Assembly (NCBI GenBank): GCA_001824635.1
Contig: MHYB01000017.1
Coordinates: 9,219-39,964, forward strand
Reading direction: 5' to 3'
From: Planctomycetes bacterium GWF2_50_10
Lineage (GTDB): Bacteria > Planctomycetota > Phycisphaerae > Sedimentisphaerales > GWF2-50-10
Length of the DNA: 30,746 nt
Part shown: positions 22,160 to 30,153 of the stretch, in pieces
How the letters are laid out: each line of letters starts with the position of its first letter
Numbering within the stretch: the stretch's first letter is position 1
Position numbers and translations under genes: made by a program
Notes under the pieces: model-generated
The model's database searches: none
What the model saw: only the letters and a program-made list of their open reading frames with translations
What the model was told of the DNA's origin: nothing

Positions 22160-22778
22160 CGAATCAGCGTTTTCAAAGCTAACGATAGACCAGTTCCTGG
22201 CTAAAGCAAATTCAAGCGATCCTGTTCCCGGCGGCGGGTCGATAGCAGCTGTTACAGGCGCACTGGCATCGAGCATGGGCCAGATGGTTCTCAATCTCAC
22301 CATAGGTAAAGAAAAGTACAAGAGCTTTGAAAGCGATTGCCGATTTCATCTTTCATCACTGGCTAATGCGCAAAAATTGATGCTCGGCCTCTTGGATGAA
22401 GACATCGCCGCGTTTAGCCTCTATTCTGATGCTCGCAAGCTCGATAAAGCCGACCCGCAGCGACAGGCTCGCATAGATGAGGCAATGGACGTCTGCGTCC
22501 GCGTCCCGCTGGAGATCAGCGCTGTGGCTCTGGGCATTCTTGAAGATCTCAATAACATGAAAGAAAAGTCTAACACATATCTGCTAAGTGATCTTGGGGT
22601 AGGGGCCGAACTAGCCTCCGCAACAGTTCACGCCGCATTGCTCAACGTCCGGGCAAACCTGGCCTATATTAAGGATAGCGCAAAATCTCAAGGTCTAAAA
22701 GAGCACATGGCAAACAACCTCACCAGGGCACAATCCATGCTCGGTTCGATCCGTGAATTTCTAGCGGCCAAGCTTTAG
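22152..22778 (+). CDS. fchA: Cyclodeaminase/methenyltetrahydrofolate cyclohydrolase family protein (FchA-like)
   Basis: A 208-residue all-helical protein of the formiminotransferase-cyclodeaminase C-terminal family. The signature DPVPGGGSIAAVTGALASS (residues 22-40) contains the folate-binding Gly-rich loop; VRVPLEISAVA and LSDLGVGAELASATVHAALLNVRAN are also conserved. Stand-alone members act as methenyl-THF cyclohydrolase (FchA) or formimino-THF cyclodeaminase. Which of these applies here cannot be told, because no histidine-degradation or formate-THF gene is beside it. Its 8-bp overlap with a receiver gene is an unusual context for a folate enzyme. Confidence 0.85.
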   Translation: MTSESAFSKLTIDQFLAKANSSDPVPGGGSIAAVTGALASSMGQMVLNLTIGKEKYKSFESDCRFHLSSLANAQKLMLGLLDEDIAAFSLYSDARKLDKADPQRQARIDEAMDVCVRVPLEISAVALGILEDLNNMKEKSNTYLLSDLGVGAELASATVHAALLNVRANLAYIKDSAKSQGLKEHMANNLTRAQSMLGSIREFLAAKL

Positions 22779-22837
22779 AAATTTTCCGAGCCGCAGCATA
22801 TCTGTGATCTCGATTGTAGTTCTTCTTCTCTTCAAAC

Positions 22838-22867
22838 CCGCAACGCGTAACTCGCAACCCGCAAACA
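22838..22867. repeat. Short degenerate CGCAAC repeat
   Basis: Within the 232-bp gap before the TPR gene the motif (C)CGCAAC recurs every 9-12 bases, giving CCCGCAACGCG, TAACTCGCAAC and CCCGCAAAC. Simple intergenic repeats of this kind are common in several phyla. The rest of the gap is AT-rich with no clear structure. Confidence 0.45.
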
Positions 22868-23010
22868 ATTTCGTCCGATAAAACCAGCAGGGCGGTTAAT
22901 CCCCTATAATAATCACTAAATATTAATCAATAATCAATTCCCTTTTAAGACGAGTCGCATAAGAGCCGATACCTCCATTACTTGATTATGGTATATTGGA
23001 AATGGGGACT

Positions 23011-24609
23011 ATGAGTAAGCTCCTTGAGATATTCGGCAAGGCTCTGGTTGTAAATGTTGCTGATCTTATATGGCACTGGGTCGATTGCGTCAAAGATAGC
23101 TCAGTCCAGCCTAAATATCGGCAGGATTTCGATTCCGCCATGGATTGCCTTGCTAATATGGATCTTGAAGCCGCCTCGCAGAAACTGGGTTTTTATCTCT
23201 TTGAAAATCCCGATTGCGTCGTAGGCCGAATGCTTGCCGCAGCCATATGCCTTCATAAAAACTGTATTCGCGAAGCTATTGAACAGCTAAATTCTGTCTA
23301 CGTTCGTCAGCCTTCGAACACGATCGCATTGTTCGCTCTTGGAAGCTGCTATGAACGCCTTGGCCTTGAAGAACAGGCAGTTGAATTTTACCAGGATGCA
23401 CTCAAATTCAAAAGTCATCTCGAACTGCCTCGCAAGCGGCTTTCGGCCATTCATTTAAAGCACAATCGTATTGATGCCGTTTTAAATGAATATAACAGTC
23501 TGGTACGCGAAATACCTGAAGATATCGAATCACTCGTCATGCTTGGATTTATTTACCTCGATCTCGCGAAATACGCCGATGCACAGGAAGCCTTCAACAA
23601 GGCCATTCTTGCCCATCCTGATAATTTCCACTGTGAATCGTTTGATGAAATTGATCAGGCGATTGAGGCGGGTGAATTCGACAGGGCGATTGAAATTTTA
23701 ACAGATGATCTCGCTGCCGATTCTTCTCGTGCAGACCTGTATGTAAAACTCGGCGACGTCTATTCAATGGCCGGTAGGGAGGTTGAGGCCCTTGCTCAGT
23801 ATGAACATGCGTTATCCCTTGAGCCTCATTGTCTCCAGGCCTGCGTTAAAGTCGGCACATGCAACTTGCGAAACGAAAATCTCGTCTCCGCCTCCAGGCA
23901 TTTTGCCCGGGCGATGGAGATAAACGATGAAATAATAGATGCCTATGTAGGCCTTGCCCATGCACAAAAAATGCTCGGCAAAAATAAAGAATGCTCTTCA
24001 ACGCTTTCTCTTGCCTCAGCTATAACACCTAATACGGTACTCCTGTTCGTCCAGGCGGCCATGGCGCAATTTAAAATTGCATATGATCCCCAGCTCGCTC
24101 AAGCCGATGCGCTGCTGGAATCCGCTGTCGATCCAGATGCGATGCGAAAGGCCCTTTTCAAAGCCCAGGCCGATCACCTTGCCGCAAATCCCGCCGATGC
24201 CGACGCGAATTTCAGGTTTGGCCTCTTGCTCCTGAGCATAAACGATCTCGCCCAGGCCGCAAAATGCTTTGAACAGGCACTTAGCCTAAATCCTCATTTC
24301 AATCGGGCACGGGCAAAATTAGCCGTCTGCACATGGGATATGGGAAAGAAAACCCAGGCCGCCAATATCATTGCAGAAAATGTCCCCCTTGAAAATGACA
24401 TGCTGGATATGTACTACAAAACAGCCGTCCTGTATACGGACCGCAACCGATTCGCCGCCGCCGCAAGATCAATAGAATCAAATCTAAATCAATCACTGAA
24501 CAACCAGCCAACCGCACCAGCCCTGGCCAACATCCTGCAAAATTTAGGCCTCCTCGAAAGGGCATCCGTAACCCTTGAATACCTGGCACATTCCGCCGCG
24601 CAAAACTAA
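23011..24609 (+). CDS. Tetratricopeptide-repeat protein
   Basis: About 532 residues built almost wholly of TPR helical pairs. Examples are IALFALGSCYERLGLEEQAVEFYQDAL, SLVMLGFIYLDLAKYADAQEAF, LYVKLGDVYSMAGREVEALAQYEHAL, and ANFRFGLLLLSINDLAQAAKCFEQAL. There are eight or more repeats in two blocks, with a break after about residue 205 (FHCESFDEIDQA). No signal peptide is evident; an N-terminal hydrophobic patch (ALVVNVADLIWHWV) might contact a partner or membrane. Start options are TTG 22996, ATG 23002 and ATG 23011; GGGG near 23004 favours none clearly. The function is probably protein scaffolding, with no partner evident. Confidence 0.85.
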   Translation: MSKLLEIFGKALVVNVADLIWHWVDCVKDSSVQPKYRQDFDSAMDCLANMDLEAASQKLGFYLFENPDCVVGRMLAAAICLHKNCIREAIEQLNSVYVRQPSNTIALFALGSCYERLGLEEQAVEFYQDALKFKSHLELPRKRLSAIHLKHNRIDAVLNEYNSLVREIPEDIESLVMLGFIYLDLAKYADAQEAFNKAILAHPDNFHCESFDEIDQAIEAGEFDRAIEILTDDLAADSSRADLYVKLGDVYSMAGREVEALAQYEHALSLEPHCLQACVKVGTCNLRNENLVSASRHFARAMEINDEIIDAYVGLAHAQKMLGKNKECSSTLSLASAITPNTVLLFVQAAMAQFKIAYDPQLAQADALLESAVDPDAMRKALFKAQADHLAANPADADANFRFGLLLLSINDLAQAAKCFEQALSLNPHFNRARAKLAVCTWDMGKKTQAANIIAENVPLENDMLDMYYKTAVLYTDRNRFAAAARSIESNLNQSLNNQPTAPALANILQNLGLLERASVTLEYLAHSAAQN

Positions 24610-24629
24610 ACCCATAGGAGTGTTACCAG

Positions 24630-24649
24630 CCCACGGTGGCAACCGTGGG
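24630..24649. terminator. Hairpin after the TPR gene (terminator or REP-like)
   Basis: CCCACGGT, loop GGCA, ACCGTGGG form a perfect 8-bp GC-rich stem 20 bp after the TPR stop. It is followed only by TTTAG, so the terminator reading is moderate. The same shape is also seen in dispersed REP-like elements. Confidence 0.55.
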
Positions 24650-24706
24650 TTTAGAATTCAACAGAGCATTTTGCATGGATTTTCATAGTACGTTCGAAGT
24701 GACTTG

Positions 24707-24732
24707 TCATTCCAACAAAGGCGGGAATTCAG
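24707..24732. repeat. Dispersed inverted-repeat element of the CATTCC...GGAAT type
   Basis: TCATTCC, a purine-rich centre AACAAAGGC, then GGGAATTCAG. This matches a widespread bacterial intergenic element (ATTCCnnn...GGAAT, as in dRS3-like repeats). It lies in the 444-bp gap between the TPR and nitroreductase genes. That gap also holds a GAACTT repeat near 24847-24870 and a CAGGCT/AGCCTG dyad at 25004-25033, and no gene. Confidence 0.45.
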
Positions 24733-24844
24733 TTCTTTTCATTTTAAATTGCACTGTGACTACATACACTGGCCTGAAAATCATACGCTGCCTTAACCGG
24801 AACGCCTAACTCGTACGAGATCATGGGCTTTCTTTTCACGCACT

Positions 24845-24871
24845 TAGAACTTGGAACTTTGAACTTGTTAA
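24845..24871. repeat. Degenerate GAACTT tandem repeat
   Basis: Three close copies of (G)GAACTT spaced by 9-11 bases (AGAACTTGGAACTTTGAACTTG). It resembles the TTGAA-based repeat at 3558-3875 but is shorter and without the 21-bp phase. Confidence 0.45.
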
Positions 24872-25053
24872 ACTATCCCAAAACATGCTAATCTGACTGC
24901 AAATTCCGATTGATCGCGGTTTTCTGAACGCAAAAATAAAATATTTCCAAGGTCTCATAATATATGTTATGTTTCATTCAGGCAAAACAGCTCAAATTGG
25001 CCTCAGGCTGGCGTATTTGCAGCGTCTAGCCTGTTTGATATCATGGAGGATAT

Positions 25054-25644
25054 ATGGATTTCATCGATGTTATAAAAACTAGGCGCACCATTCGTTTATT
25101 CAAAGATCAGCCCGTCCCCGCCCAGCTTTTGCTGGATTTAGTTGACTGCGCCCGCCTTGCACCTTCGGCCGCAAACCGGCAGCCCCTCCAGTTCGTCATT
25201 GTTGACGACCCCGACCTTTGCACCCGGCTTTTTGAAAATCTCGCTTGGGCCGGTTTCGTCACGCCCAAAAGAAATCCGCCCGCGGGCAAACGCCCGACCG
25301 CGTATATTGTCGTAATTACAAATCCTGAAATTTCTTCTGTGACGGCTTGTTCGGTGGATGCCGCCGCGGCTATAGCGAATATCCTTTTGGCCGCCTGGTC
25401 CAAAGGCGTCGGATCCTGCTGGCTGGGAGCCATTAAACGCGATGAAATTAAGACCCTGCTGGCTATTCCAGACCACCTGAATATAAATAGTGTAGTCGCC
25501 TTGGGATACCCAGCCGAGTCGCCCGTATCTGAAAACGCCGCCCAGGACGTAAAATATTACCTCGACGAAAGCGACAATCTGCATGTCCCAAAGCGTATTT
25601 TGGCCCAAATAACCAGCCGAAATGGGTTTGGCAGGGGCCTTTAA
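25054..25644 (+). CDS. Nitroreductase-family FMN oxidoreductase
   Basis: A 196-residue flavoprotein. MDFIDVIKTRRTIRLFKDQPV is the standard FMN-phosphate-binding N-terminus (RRTIR), APSAANRQPLQFVIVDD (residues 36-52) is the conserved FMN-contact segment, and the C-terminal part has AAAIANILLAAWSKGVGSCWLG (near 110) and ALGYPAE. No extra domain is present; size fits the family. It would dimerise and reduce nitro-aromatics, quinones or a native substrate with NAD(P)H. GGAGG (25045-25049) four bases before ATG 25054 is a strong ribosome-binding site. Single gene, no operon partner. Confidence 0.93.
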   Translation: MDFIDVIKTRRTIRLFKDQPVPAQLLLDLVDCARLAPSAANRQPLQFVIVDDPDLCTRLFENLAWAGFVTPKRNPPAGKRPTAYIVVITNPEISSVTACSVDAAAAIANILLAAWSKGVGSCWLGAIKRDEIKTLLAIPDHLNINSVVALGYPAESPVSENAAQDVKYYLDESDNLHVPKRILAQITSRNGFGRGL

Positions 25645-25757
25645 TGCCATTTTACCCCCCTGTCACCCCCCAAAAATTCAGTATTCTTGACTTTTCTCCG
25701 CGGGCAGGGTACGCTCTGGCATTCTAAATACCGCGTTTTTAGCAAGGAGAACAGGTT

Positions 25758-26723
25758 TTGCGCGTATTATCAGGTATCCAGCCCAGCGGAAAGCTACACA
25801 TCGGCAACTACTTCGGCGCCATGCGCCAGCACTTGCACTTGCAGCATGAAAACGATGGCTTCTATTTTATAGCTGACTACCACGCGATGACTTCCAACCC
25901 GGCCCCGGACGACCTGGCGGCCAGGACTTTTGAGGTGGCCATGGATTACCTTGCCCTTGGCCTAAACCCCCAAAAGACCGTTTTCTGGAGGCAATCCGAC
26001 GTTCCTGAAGTAATTGAGCTTTCCTGGATACTTTCGTGCATAACGCCGATGGGCTTGCTCCAGAGATGTGTAAGTTATAAGGATAAGGTTGCCCAAGGCC
26101 TCAGCGCAAACCACGGTCTTTTCGCATACCCGGTTCTTCAGGCGGCGGACATCCTGATATTCAAAAGCGACATCGTTCCAGTAGGGGCCGACCAAAAACA
26201 GCATATTGAGGTGACCCGCGACATTGCCGAGCGTTTTAACCAGACCTACGGCGAGTTGCTCAAGCCCCCTGCCGACCATATTCTCGAATCCGTAGCCGTG
26301 GTACCCGGCGTTGACGGGCGAAAAATGAGCAAGAGCTACGGCAACACAATCGAAATCTTCGAACCTGAATCATCTGTTAAAAAGAAGATCATGCGAATAG
26401 TTACGGATTCAACACCCGTAGAAGAGCCTAAAGACCCGGATAAATGCAATGTTTACGCCCTGCTTAAGCTGGTAGCCTCACCTGAAGAACTAACCCAGTG
26501 GCGAGAGCGTTATCAAGCCGGCGGCATGGGCTACGGCGAAGTAAAAAAACGCACAGCTGAATTGATGATGGAATATTTCCGTCCATACAGGCAAAAACGC
26601 CAAGAGCTTCAAAATGACATAACTTACGTCAAAAAAGTCCTTGCCGATGGCGCCGCCAGGGCAAGAGCGATCGCCAGAAATACATTAAACGAAGTCCGCA
26701 ACGCAGTTGGACTAAGGAGCTGA
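25758..26723 (+). CDS. trpS: Tryptophanyl-tRNA synthetase
   Basis: A 321-residue class I aminoacyl-tRNA synthetase. GIQPSGKLHIGNYFGAM carries the HIGH-type motif (HIGN) and GRKMSKSYGNTIEIF carries the KMSKS loop. The region between them has QAADILIF and GADQKQHIEVTRDIAERFN, all standard for TrpRS. It charges tRNA-Trp in the cytoplasm. The start is TTG 25758: AAGGAG (25744-25749) is eight bases away and no ATG or GTG precedes the first motif in a better position. The stop lies 2 bp before the DUF2007 gene, giving the order trpS-DUF2007-scpA. Confidence 0.97.
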   Translation: MRVLSGIQPSGKLHIGNYFGAMRQHLHLQHENDGFYFIADYHAMTSNPAPDDLAARTFEVAMDYLALGLNPQKTVFWRQSDVPEVIELSWILSCITPMGLLQRCVSYKDKVAQGLSANHGLFAYPVLQAADILIFKSDIVPVGADQKQHIEVTRDIAERFNQTYGELLKPPADHILESVAVVPGVDGRKMSKSYGNTIEIFEPESSVKKKIMRIVTDSTPVEEPKDPDKCNVYALLKLVASPEELTQWRERYQAGGMGYGEVKKRTAELMMEYFRPYRQKRQELQNDITYVKKVLADGAARARAIARNTLNEVRNAVGLRS

Positions 26724-26725
26724 AA

Positions 26726-26992
26726 ATGGCTGGTAACCCCGTAGTCGTAGCAAAATACAGTGACCACGTCACCGCAAGCATGGCAAAGCAGGCCCTTGAC
26801 GATGCCGGGATCCCCGCTTTCATCCTGGGTACAAATATCGCGGAACTCTATCCTGCGATGGAGTTCGCCAAAATAGAGATCCAGGTGCCGGCAGAGAGGT
26901 TTGACGAAGCCGTTGAGGTTATCGAAAATTTTGAAGCCTCACTAAATCAGGATCAGGCCGACGACAATTCAGACGAGCCAATTGATGAGTGA
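26726..26992 (+). CDS. DUF2007-family small protein
   Basis: An 88-residue protein with the DUF2007 pattern: VVVAKYSDHVTASMAKQALDDAGIPAFI (a ferredoxin-like beta-alpha-beta start), LYPAMEFAKIEIQVPAERFDEAVEVIENF, then an acidic tail rich in Asp/Gln. This family is annotated as putative signal-transducing; no activity is known to me. AAGGAG (26714-26719) gives a good ribosome-binding site. It overlaps the scpA start by 8 bp, so the two are coupled in translation. Confidence 0.85.
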   Translation: MAGNPVVVAKYSDHVTASMAKQALDDAGIPAFILGTNIAELYPAMEFAKIEIQVPAERFDEAVEVIENFEASLNQDQADDNSDEPIDE

Positions 26993-27914
26993 TTACAGGG
27001 TAAACCTTGAAGTTTTTGCCGGCCCGCTCGATCTGCTGCTGTACCTTGTCCGCAAGGACGAGGTGGATATCTATGATATATCCATTGCCGATATAACACA
27101 GCAGTACATAGCATATATTGATATGCTCAAATCCATGGATATCGACGTTGCAGGCGATTTCCTCGTGATGGCCGCAACGCTGATGGAAGTCAAATCCGCG
27201 ATGCTCCTGCCGCGAGAGCAGGCAGAAGATGCGGATTCGGCGCCGTCCGATGATCCTCGATCCGAGCTTATTCGCCAGTTGCTTGAATATAAGAAATTCA
27301 AGGATGCCGCGAATTTGCTTGATGGTTCCGCACTCCAGCAGAGTCTTCGCCACCCAAGGCCGTCGAGTGTCATTGATAAGCTCAGGCCTGATGCCGAGCC
27401 TGAAATTGACCTTGAGCAGGTAAGCATCTGGGATTTGCTTGAAGCGTTCGATTCGATAATGAAGGCAACCGGCCGCGGTGCCGCTTATAAGCACATCACC
27501 GACGATACGCCTATAGATCTGTACCAGATCGAAATACTGCACCGGATACAGTCCGAAGGCGCAATGTCATTCAAGCGTATATTCGAAGGCAAGACAAACA
27601 AGCTGATGCTGCTTGGATTGTTTTTGGGGCTGCTTGAACTTATTCGTGAAAAGCTAGTCTGGGCCGAGCAGGAACAATCGCTGGGCGAAATTTATATTAA
27701 GGCTTTAACGGAAGAACCCGCCGAAACAGCCGTTCGAAAAGCGATGCTCGCAACCGAAGCCGAAAGGGCCGAAACCCAGCCTGATGCTGCCGCTCAAACA
27801 CCCGATGGTACCGACGCCATTGGGGTTACGCCGGATGATGAGCAAACAGAGCCGATTGACGAACAGGCTGATACCGATTTTAGCGAAGCCGATGAGAATA
27901 TTGCCGGCAATTAA
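26985..27914 (+). CDS. scpA: Segregation and condensation protein A (ScpA kleisin)
   Basis: A 309-residue kleisin that links the SMC heads in chromosome condensation. The N-terminal motif is EVFAGPLDLLLYLVRKDEVDIYDISIADI, which binds the SMC neck; the central helices contain MEVKSAMLLPRE; and the winged-helix C-terminal domain has MSFKRIFEGKTNKLMLLGLFLGLLELI (near residue 190-216). After residue 250 an acidic, proline/Ala/Gln-rich tail extends about 60 residues, longer than in Bacillus ScpA. ATG 26985 is used; TTG 26982 is in frame one codon earlier. No scpB is beside it in the window. Confidence 0.93.
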   Translation: MSDYRVNLEVFAGPLDLLLYLVRKDEVDIYDISIADITQQYIAYIDMLKSMDIDVAGDFLVMAATLMEVKSAMLLPREQAEDADSAPSDDPRSELIRQLLEYKKFKDAANLLDGSALQQSLRHPRPSSVIDKLRPDAEPEIDLEQVSIWDLLEAFDSIMKATGRGAAYKHITDDTPIDLYQIEILHRIQSEGAMSFKRIFEGKTNKLMLLGLFLGLLELIREKLVWAEQEQSLGEIYIKALTEEPAETAVRKAMLATEAERAETQPDAAAQTPDGTDAIGVTPDDEQTEPIDEQADTDFSEADENIAGN

Positions 27915-27925
27915 AGAATTGTGGT

Positions 27926-27954
27926 TTGACACAAACGCCCTGCTGTACTAGAAT
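27926..27954 (+). promoter_or_regulatory. Sigma70 promoter of trxA
   Basis: A perfect TTGACA (27926-27931), a 17-bp spacer and TAGAAT (27949-27954), 38 bp before the trxA start. It is the best promoter in the window. Confidence 0.75.
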
Positions 27955-27991
27955 TTTATACATACTTGGCTGAATTTGAAAGGATTAGGCA

Positions 27992-28321
27992 ATGGCCGGT
28001 AACGTGATAGAACTTACAGATGCTCAATTTGATGATGTTGTCAACGGTTCCGAAATGCCGGTTCTGGTGGATTTCTGGGCGCCTTGGTGCGGCCCTTGCA
28101 AGATGCTGGCCCCGATCGTAGAAGATATCGCAAACACCTACGCCGGCAAAGCCAAAGTATGCAAAGTAAATACCGACGATAATCGCGATGCGGCTATTGA
28201 GTTCGGCATAAGCGCTATACCTACGATTATTCTTTTCAATGGGGGCCAGGTAGCAAAAAAATGGGTCGGCCTGACAAACAAAAAGGATATAATCGCCGCA
28301 ATAGACGAGCTTGTCGGCTGA
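27992..28321 (+). CDS. trxA: Thioredoxin
   Basis: A 109-residue classical thioredoxin. The active site WCGPC is at residues 32-36 in VLVDFWAPWCGPCKM. The cis-Pro turn SAIPTIILF follows near residue 74 and GLTNKKDI near 90. It is cytoplasmic, with no signal peptide, and reduces disulfides with thioredoxin reductase, which is not in the window. AAGGATTAGG precedes the ATG. It is a monocistronic unit: a clear promoter upstream and a Rho-independent terminator 20 bp after the stop. Confidence 0.98.
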   Translation: MAGNVIELTDAQFDDVVNGSEMPVLVDFWAPWCGPCKMLAPIVEDIANTYAGKAKVCKVNTDDNRDAAIEFGISAIPTIILFNGGQVAKKWVGLTNKKDIIAAIDELVG

Positions 28322-28340
28322 TACCTTTCTTTCGCAATTC

Positions 28341-28369
28341 AAAGGCCCTGCCCAATCAGGGCCTTTTTT
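28341..28369. terminator. Bidirectional Rho-independent terminator of trxA and the GH13 gene
   Basis: GGCCCTG, loop CCCAAT, CAGGGCC (28344-28363), flanked by AAA on one side and six T on the other. It works on the plus strand for trxA. In the minus direction, as the GH13 gene leaves its stop codon (28368-28370), the T-run becomes an A-run and the opposite flank gives TTTG, so termination is likely weaker there. Confidence 0.85.
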
Positions 28370-29984
28370 ATTTACTCAGTTTGAATATCGCGTAAGACAC
28401 AGGCGATGCTGTGATTAGCACCTGCCGCTTTGTGAAATCGACCATCACTCCCCTGCCCGCGACCATGTTTGCAAATGCGGCGTCAAATGAATTCGTAATA
28501 CGAATTTCCTCATCTCGGCCTGCGGGGTTGATAACGATCAAATATGTTGATGAATTTTTGGCTCTGCAATAAACAAGCGGATAAGCCCCCTTCTTGCAGT
28601 ACACACATTCAAATTTGCCATCCGCCCCAAGTGCAATTTGAGCCTTGCGCAGATCAATGAGTTTTCTAACCCGGTTAAGCAGCGAATAGCAGTTGCTAAG
28701 CTGTGCGGCAATGTTCGTATTATTTGCACTCTTTTCTACTGGCAAATACAAATCCTGGGTACGGCCTTGTGAGAAACCGGCGTTGTTTTCTTTTGACCAT
28801 TGCATGGGAGTTCGCGAACCGGTGCGATGATAGCCGCCCTCCTTTGATTCAAGCCGTTTGTACTTCATCGCGATCTCGTCGCCATAATAAATGAAAGGTA
28901 CGCCTGGCATGGTCAGCAGGAACGCAAATATTAATTCAAGCTCATCAGTCGTTCTGCCTATGCTTATGCGAGTAATATCATGATTTCCGGAATAAAGGCT
29001 TATATATCCCCTGCCGCGTGTAGCTTGATAGTGTTCAATGTATCTATTCATGAACACGCTTATATCACCCTGACCATTCTTATCGAAAAAGCTATTGCCG
29101 CCGCCGTTGTATAGCGTTCTGTTCTTCTCCATTCTGAAAAGTGATGAATATGCTTTAGCCTGGTTGTCCTTGCCGTTCGCCATGAAATCGATATGAAATC
29201 CGGCATCTATGGCAGCTTGCGGGTAGAACCACTCAGCAATAAGTATCGCCTCGGGGTAATCCTTATCCAGCATGCTGCGCACTTGCTTCCAGAACTGGCC
29301 CGTATATTTCCAATCGGGATCGTTCTTTACAAGCGACGAAGCCATATCAACACGAAAGCCGTCGCAGCCCATATCGAGCCAGTACCGCATGATCTTTTTC
29401 AATTCTTCGCGTACCGCAAGTACGTCGGGATGATCAATCGGCAACTGCCAGGGCTTAGCAGGATCGGGATTCGCATAGCCATAGTTAAGCGCAGGCTGGA
29501 AATAGAAAAAGTTTGTAACATAATTTCCGCTACGCTGGCCATAGCCGTGCACCATGCGTGATTTTTCGTCAAAGCCCGTCCACCAGTCGCTCCAGATATA
29601 CCAGTTGGAATATTTGTTTTGCCTGTGCCTGCAGGATGCCTTGAACCACGGGTGCTCTATCGAGGTATGGCCGGCAACGAGGTCTAGGATAACACGAATG
29701 CCCTTCTTGTGGGCTGCCTTAAAAAGCTTTTTCAAGTCAGAAATTGTGCCGTATCGCGAGGCAACCTTGTAAAAATTGGATATGTCGTACCCCGCATCAG
29801 CAAAAGGAGATTCAAAACAGGGATTGATCCAGATGGCGTTTGCTCCCAGAGCTTCAATATAATCCAGCTTGGCGGTTATGCCTGGTACATCGCCGATTCC
29901 ATCGCCGTTTGAATCATAAAAGCTTTGCGGATAAATCTGGTAAAAAACTGCATGTTCGAGCCATGCGGGATTCTTAAAAGCCAT
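28368..29984 (-). CDS. GH13 alpha-glucan hydrolase/transferase (alpha-amylase family)
   Basis: A 538-residue (beta/alpha)8 enzyme. Calcium-type loop DSNGDGIGD (24-32); region I DLVAGHTS (D101, H106); region II DGFRVDMAS with nucleophile Asp213; region III LIAEW with acid/base Glu251; region IV YSGNHD with His335 and Asp336. The C-terminal beta domain is present. Region I has Gly in place of the usual Asn before His. No signal peptide, so the substrate is cytoplasmic alpha-glucan or maltooligosaccharide. Oligo-1,6-glucosidase, maltogenic or trehalose-synthase-like activity cannot be separated. ATG 29984 is preferred over TTG 30002 because AAGGA lies five bases upstream. Confidence 0.92.
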   Translation of the reverse strand: MAFKNPAWLEHAVFYQIYPQSFYDSNGDGIGDVPGITAKLDYIEALGANAIWINPCFESPFADAGYDISNFYKVASRYGTISDLKKLFKAAHKKGIRVILDLVAGHTSIEHPWFKASCRHRQNKYSNWYIWSDWWTGFDEKSRMVHGYGQRSGNYVTNFFYFQPALNYGYANPDPAKPWQLPIDHPDVLAVREELKKIMRYWLDMGCDGFRVDMASSLVKNDPDWKYTGQFWKQVRSMLDKDYPEAILIAEWFYPQAAIDAGFHIDFMANGKDNQAKAYSSLFRMEKNRTLYNGGGNSFFDKNGQGDISVFMNRYIEHYQATRGRGYISLYSGNHDITRISIGRTTDELELIFAFLLTMPGVPFIYYGDEIAMKYKRLESKEGGYHRTGSRTPMQWSKENNAGFSQGRTQDLYLPVEKSANNTNIAAQLSNCYSLLNRVRKLIDLRKAQIALGADGKFECVYCKKGAYPLVYCRAKNSSTYLIVINPAGRDEEIRITNSFDAAFANMVAGRGVMVDFTKRQVLITASPVSYAIFKLSK

Positions 29985-30017
29985 ACAATTCCTTAAATCC
30001 AAAAAACTTACGCTGCG

Positions 30018-30045
30018 ATTGTATCATTTTACCCTACCCTCTCAA
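30018..30045 (-). promoter_or_regulatory. Candidate promoter of the GH13 gene
   Basis: On the minus strand TTGAGA (30045-30040), a 16-bp spacer and TACAAT (30023-30018), each one base from consensus. It leaves a leader of about 30 nt. Confidence 0.5.
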
Positions 30046-30153
30046 ATACCATTTTGGTTATGCCTTAGGGACAGCATTTACATTGACTAAACTCCGTTTT
30101 TCGAGTAATTTCTTGGCTTTACTGTGTTTAGATACACCGGACGGAAGGATTTT

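Noticed and set aside
25687..25715. Promoter of trpS (TTGACT-N17-TACGCT)
   Set aside because: The -35 and spacing are good but the -10 matches only three of six bases; not enough to list.
30083..30111. Promoter of aspS (TTGACT-N17-TAATTT)
   Set aside because: The -10 box is weak and no second signal supports it.
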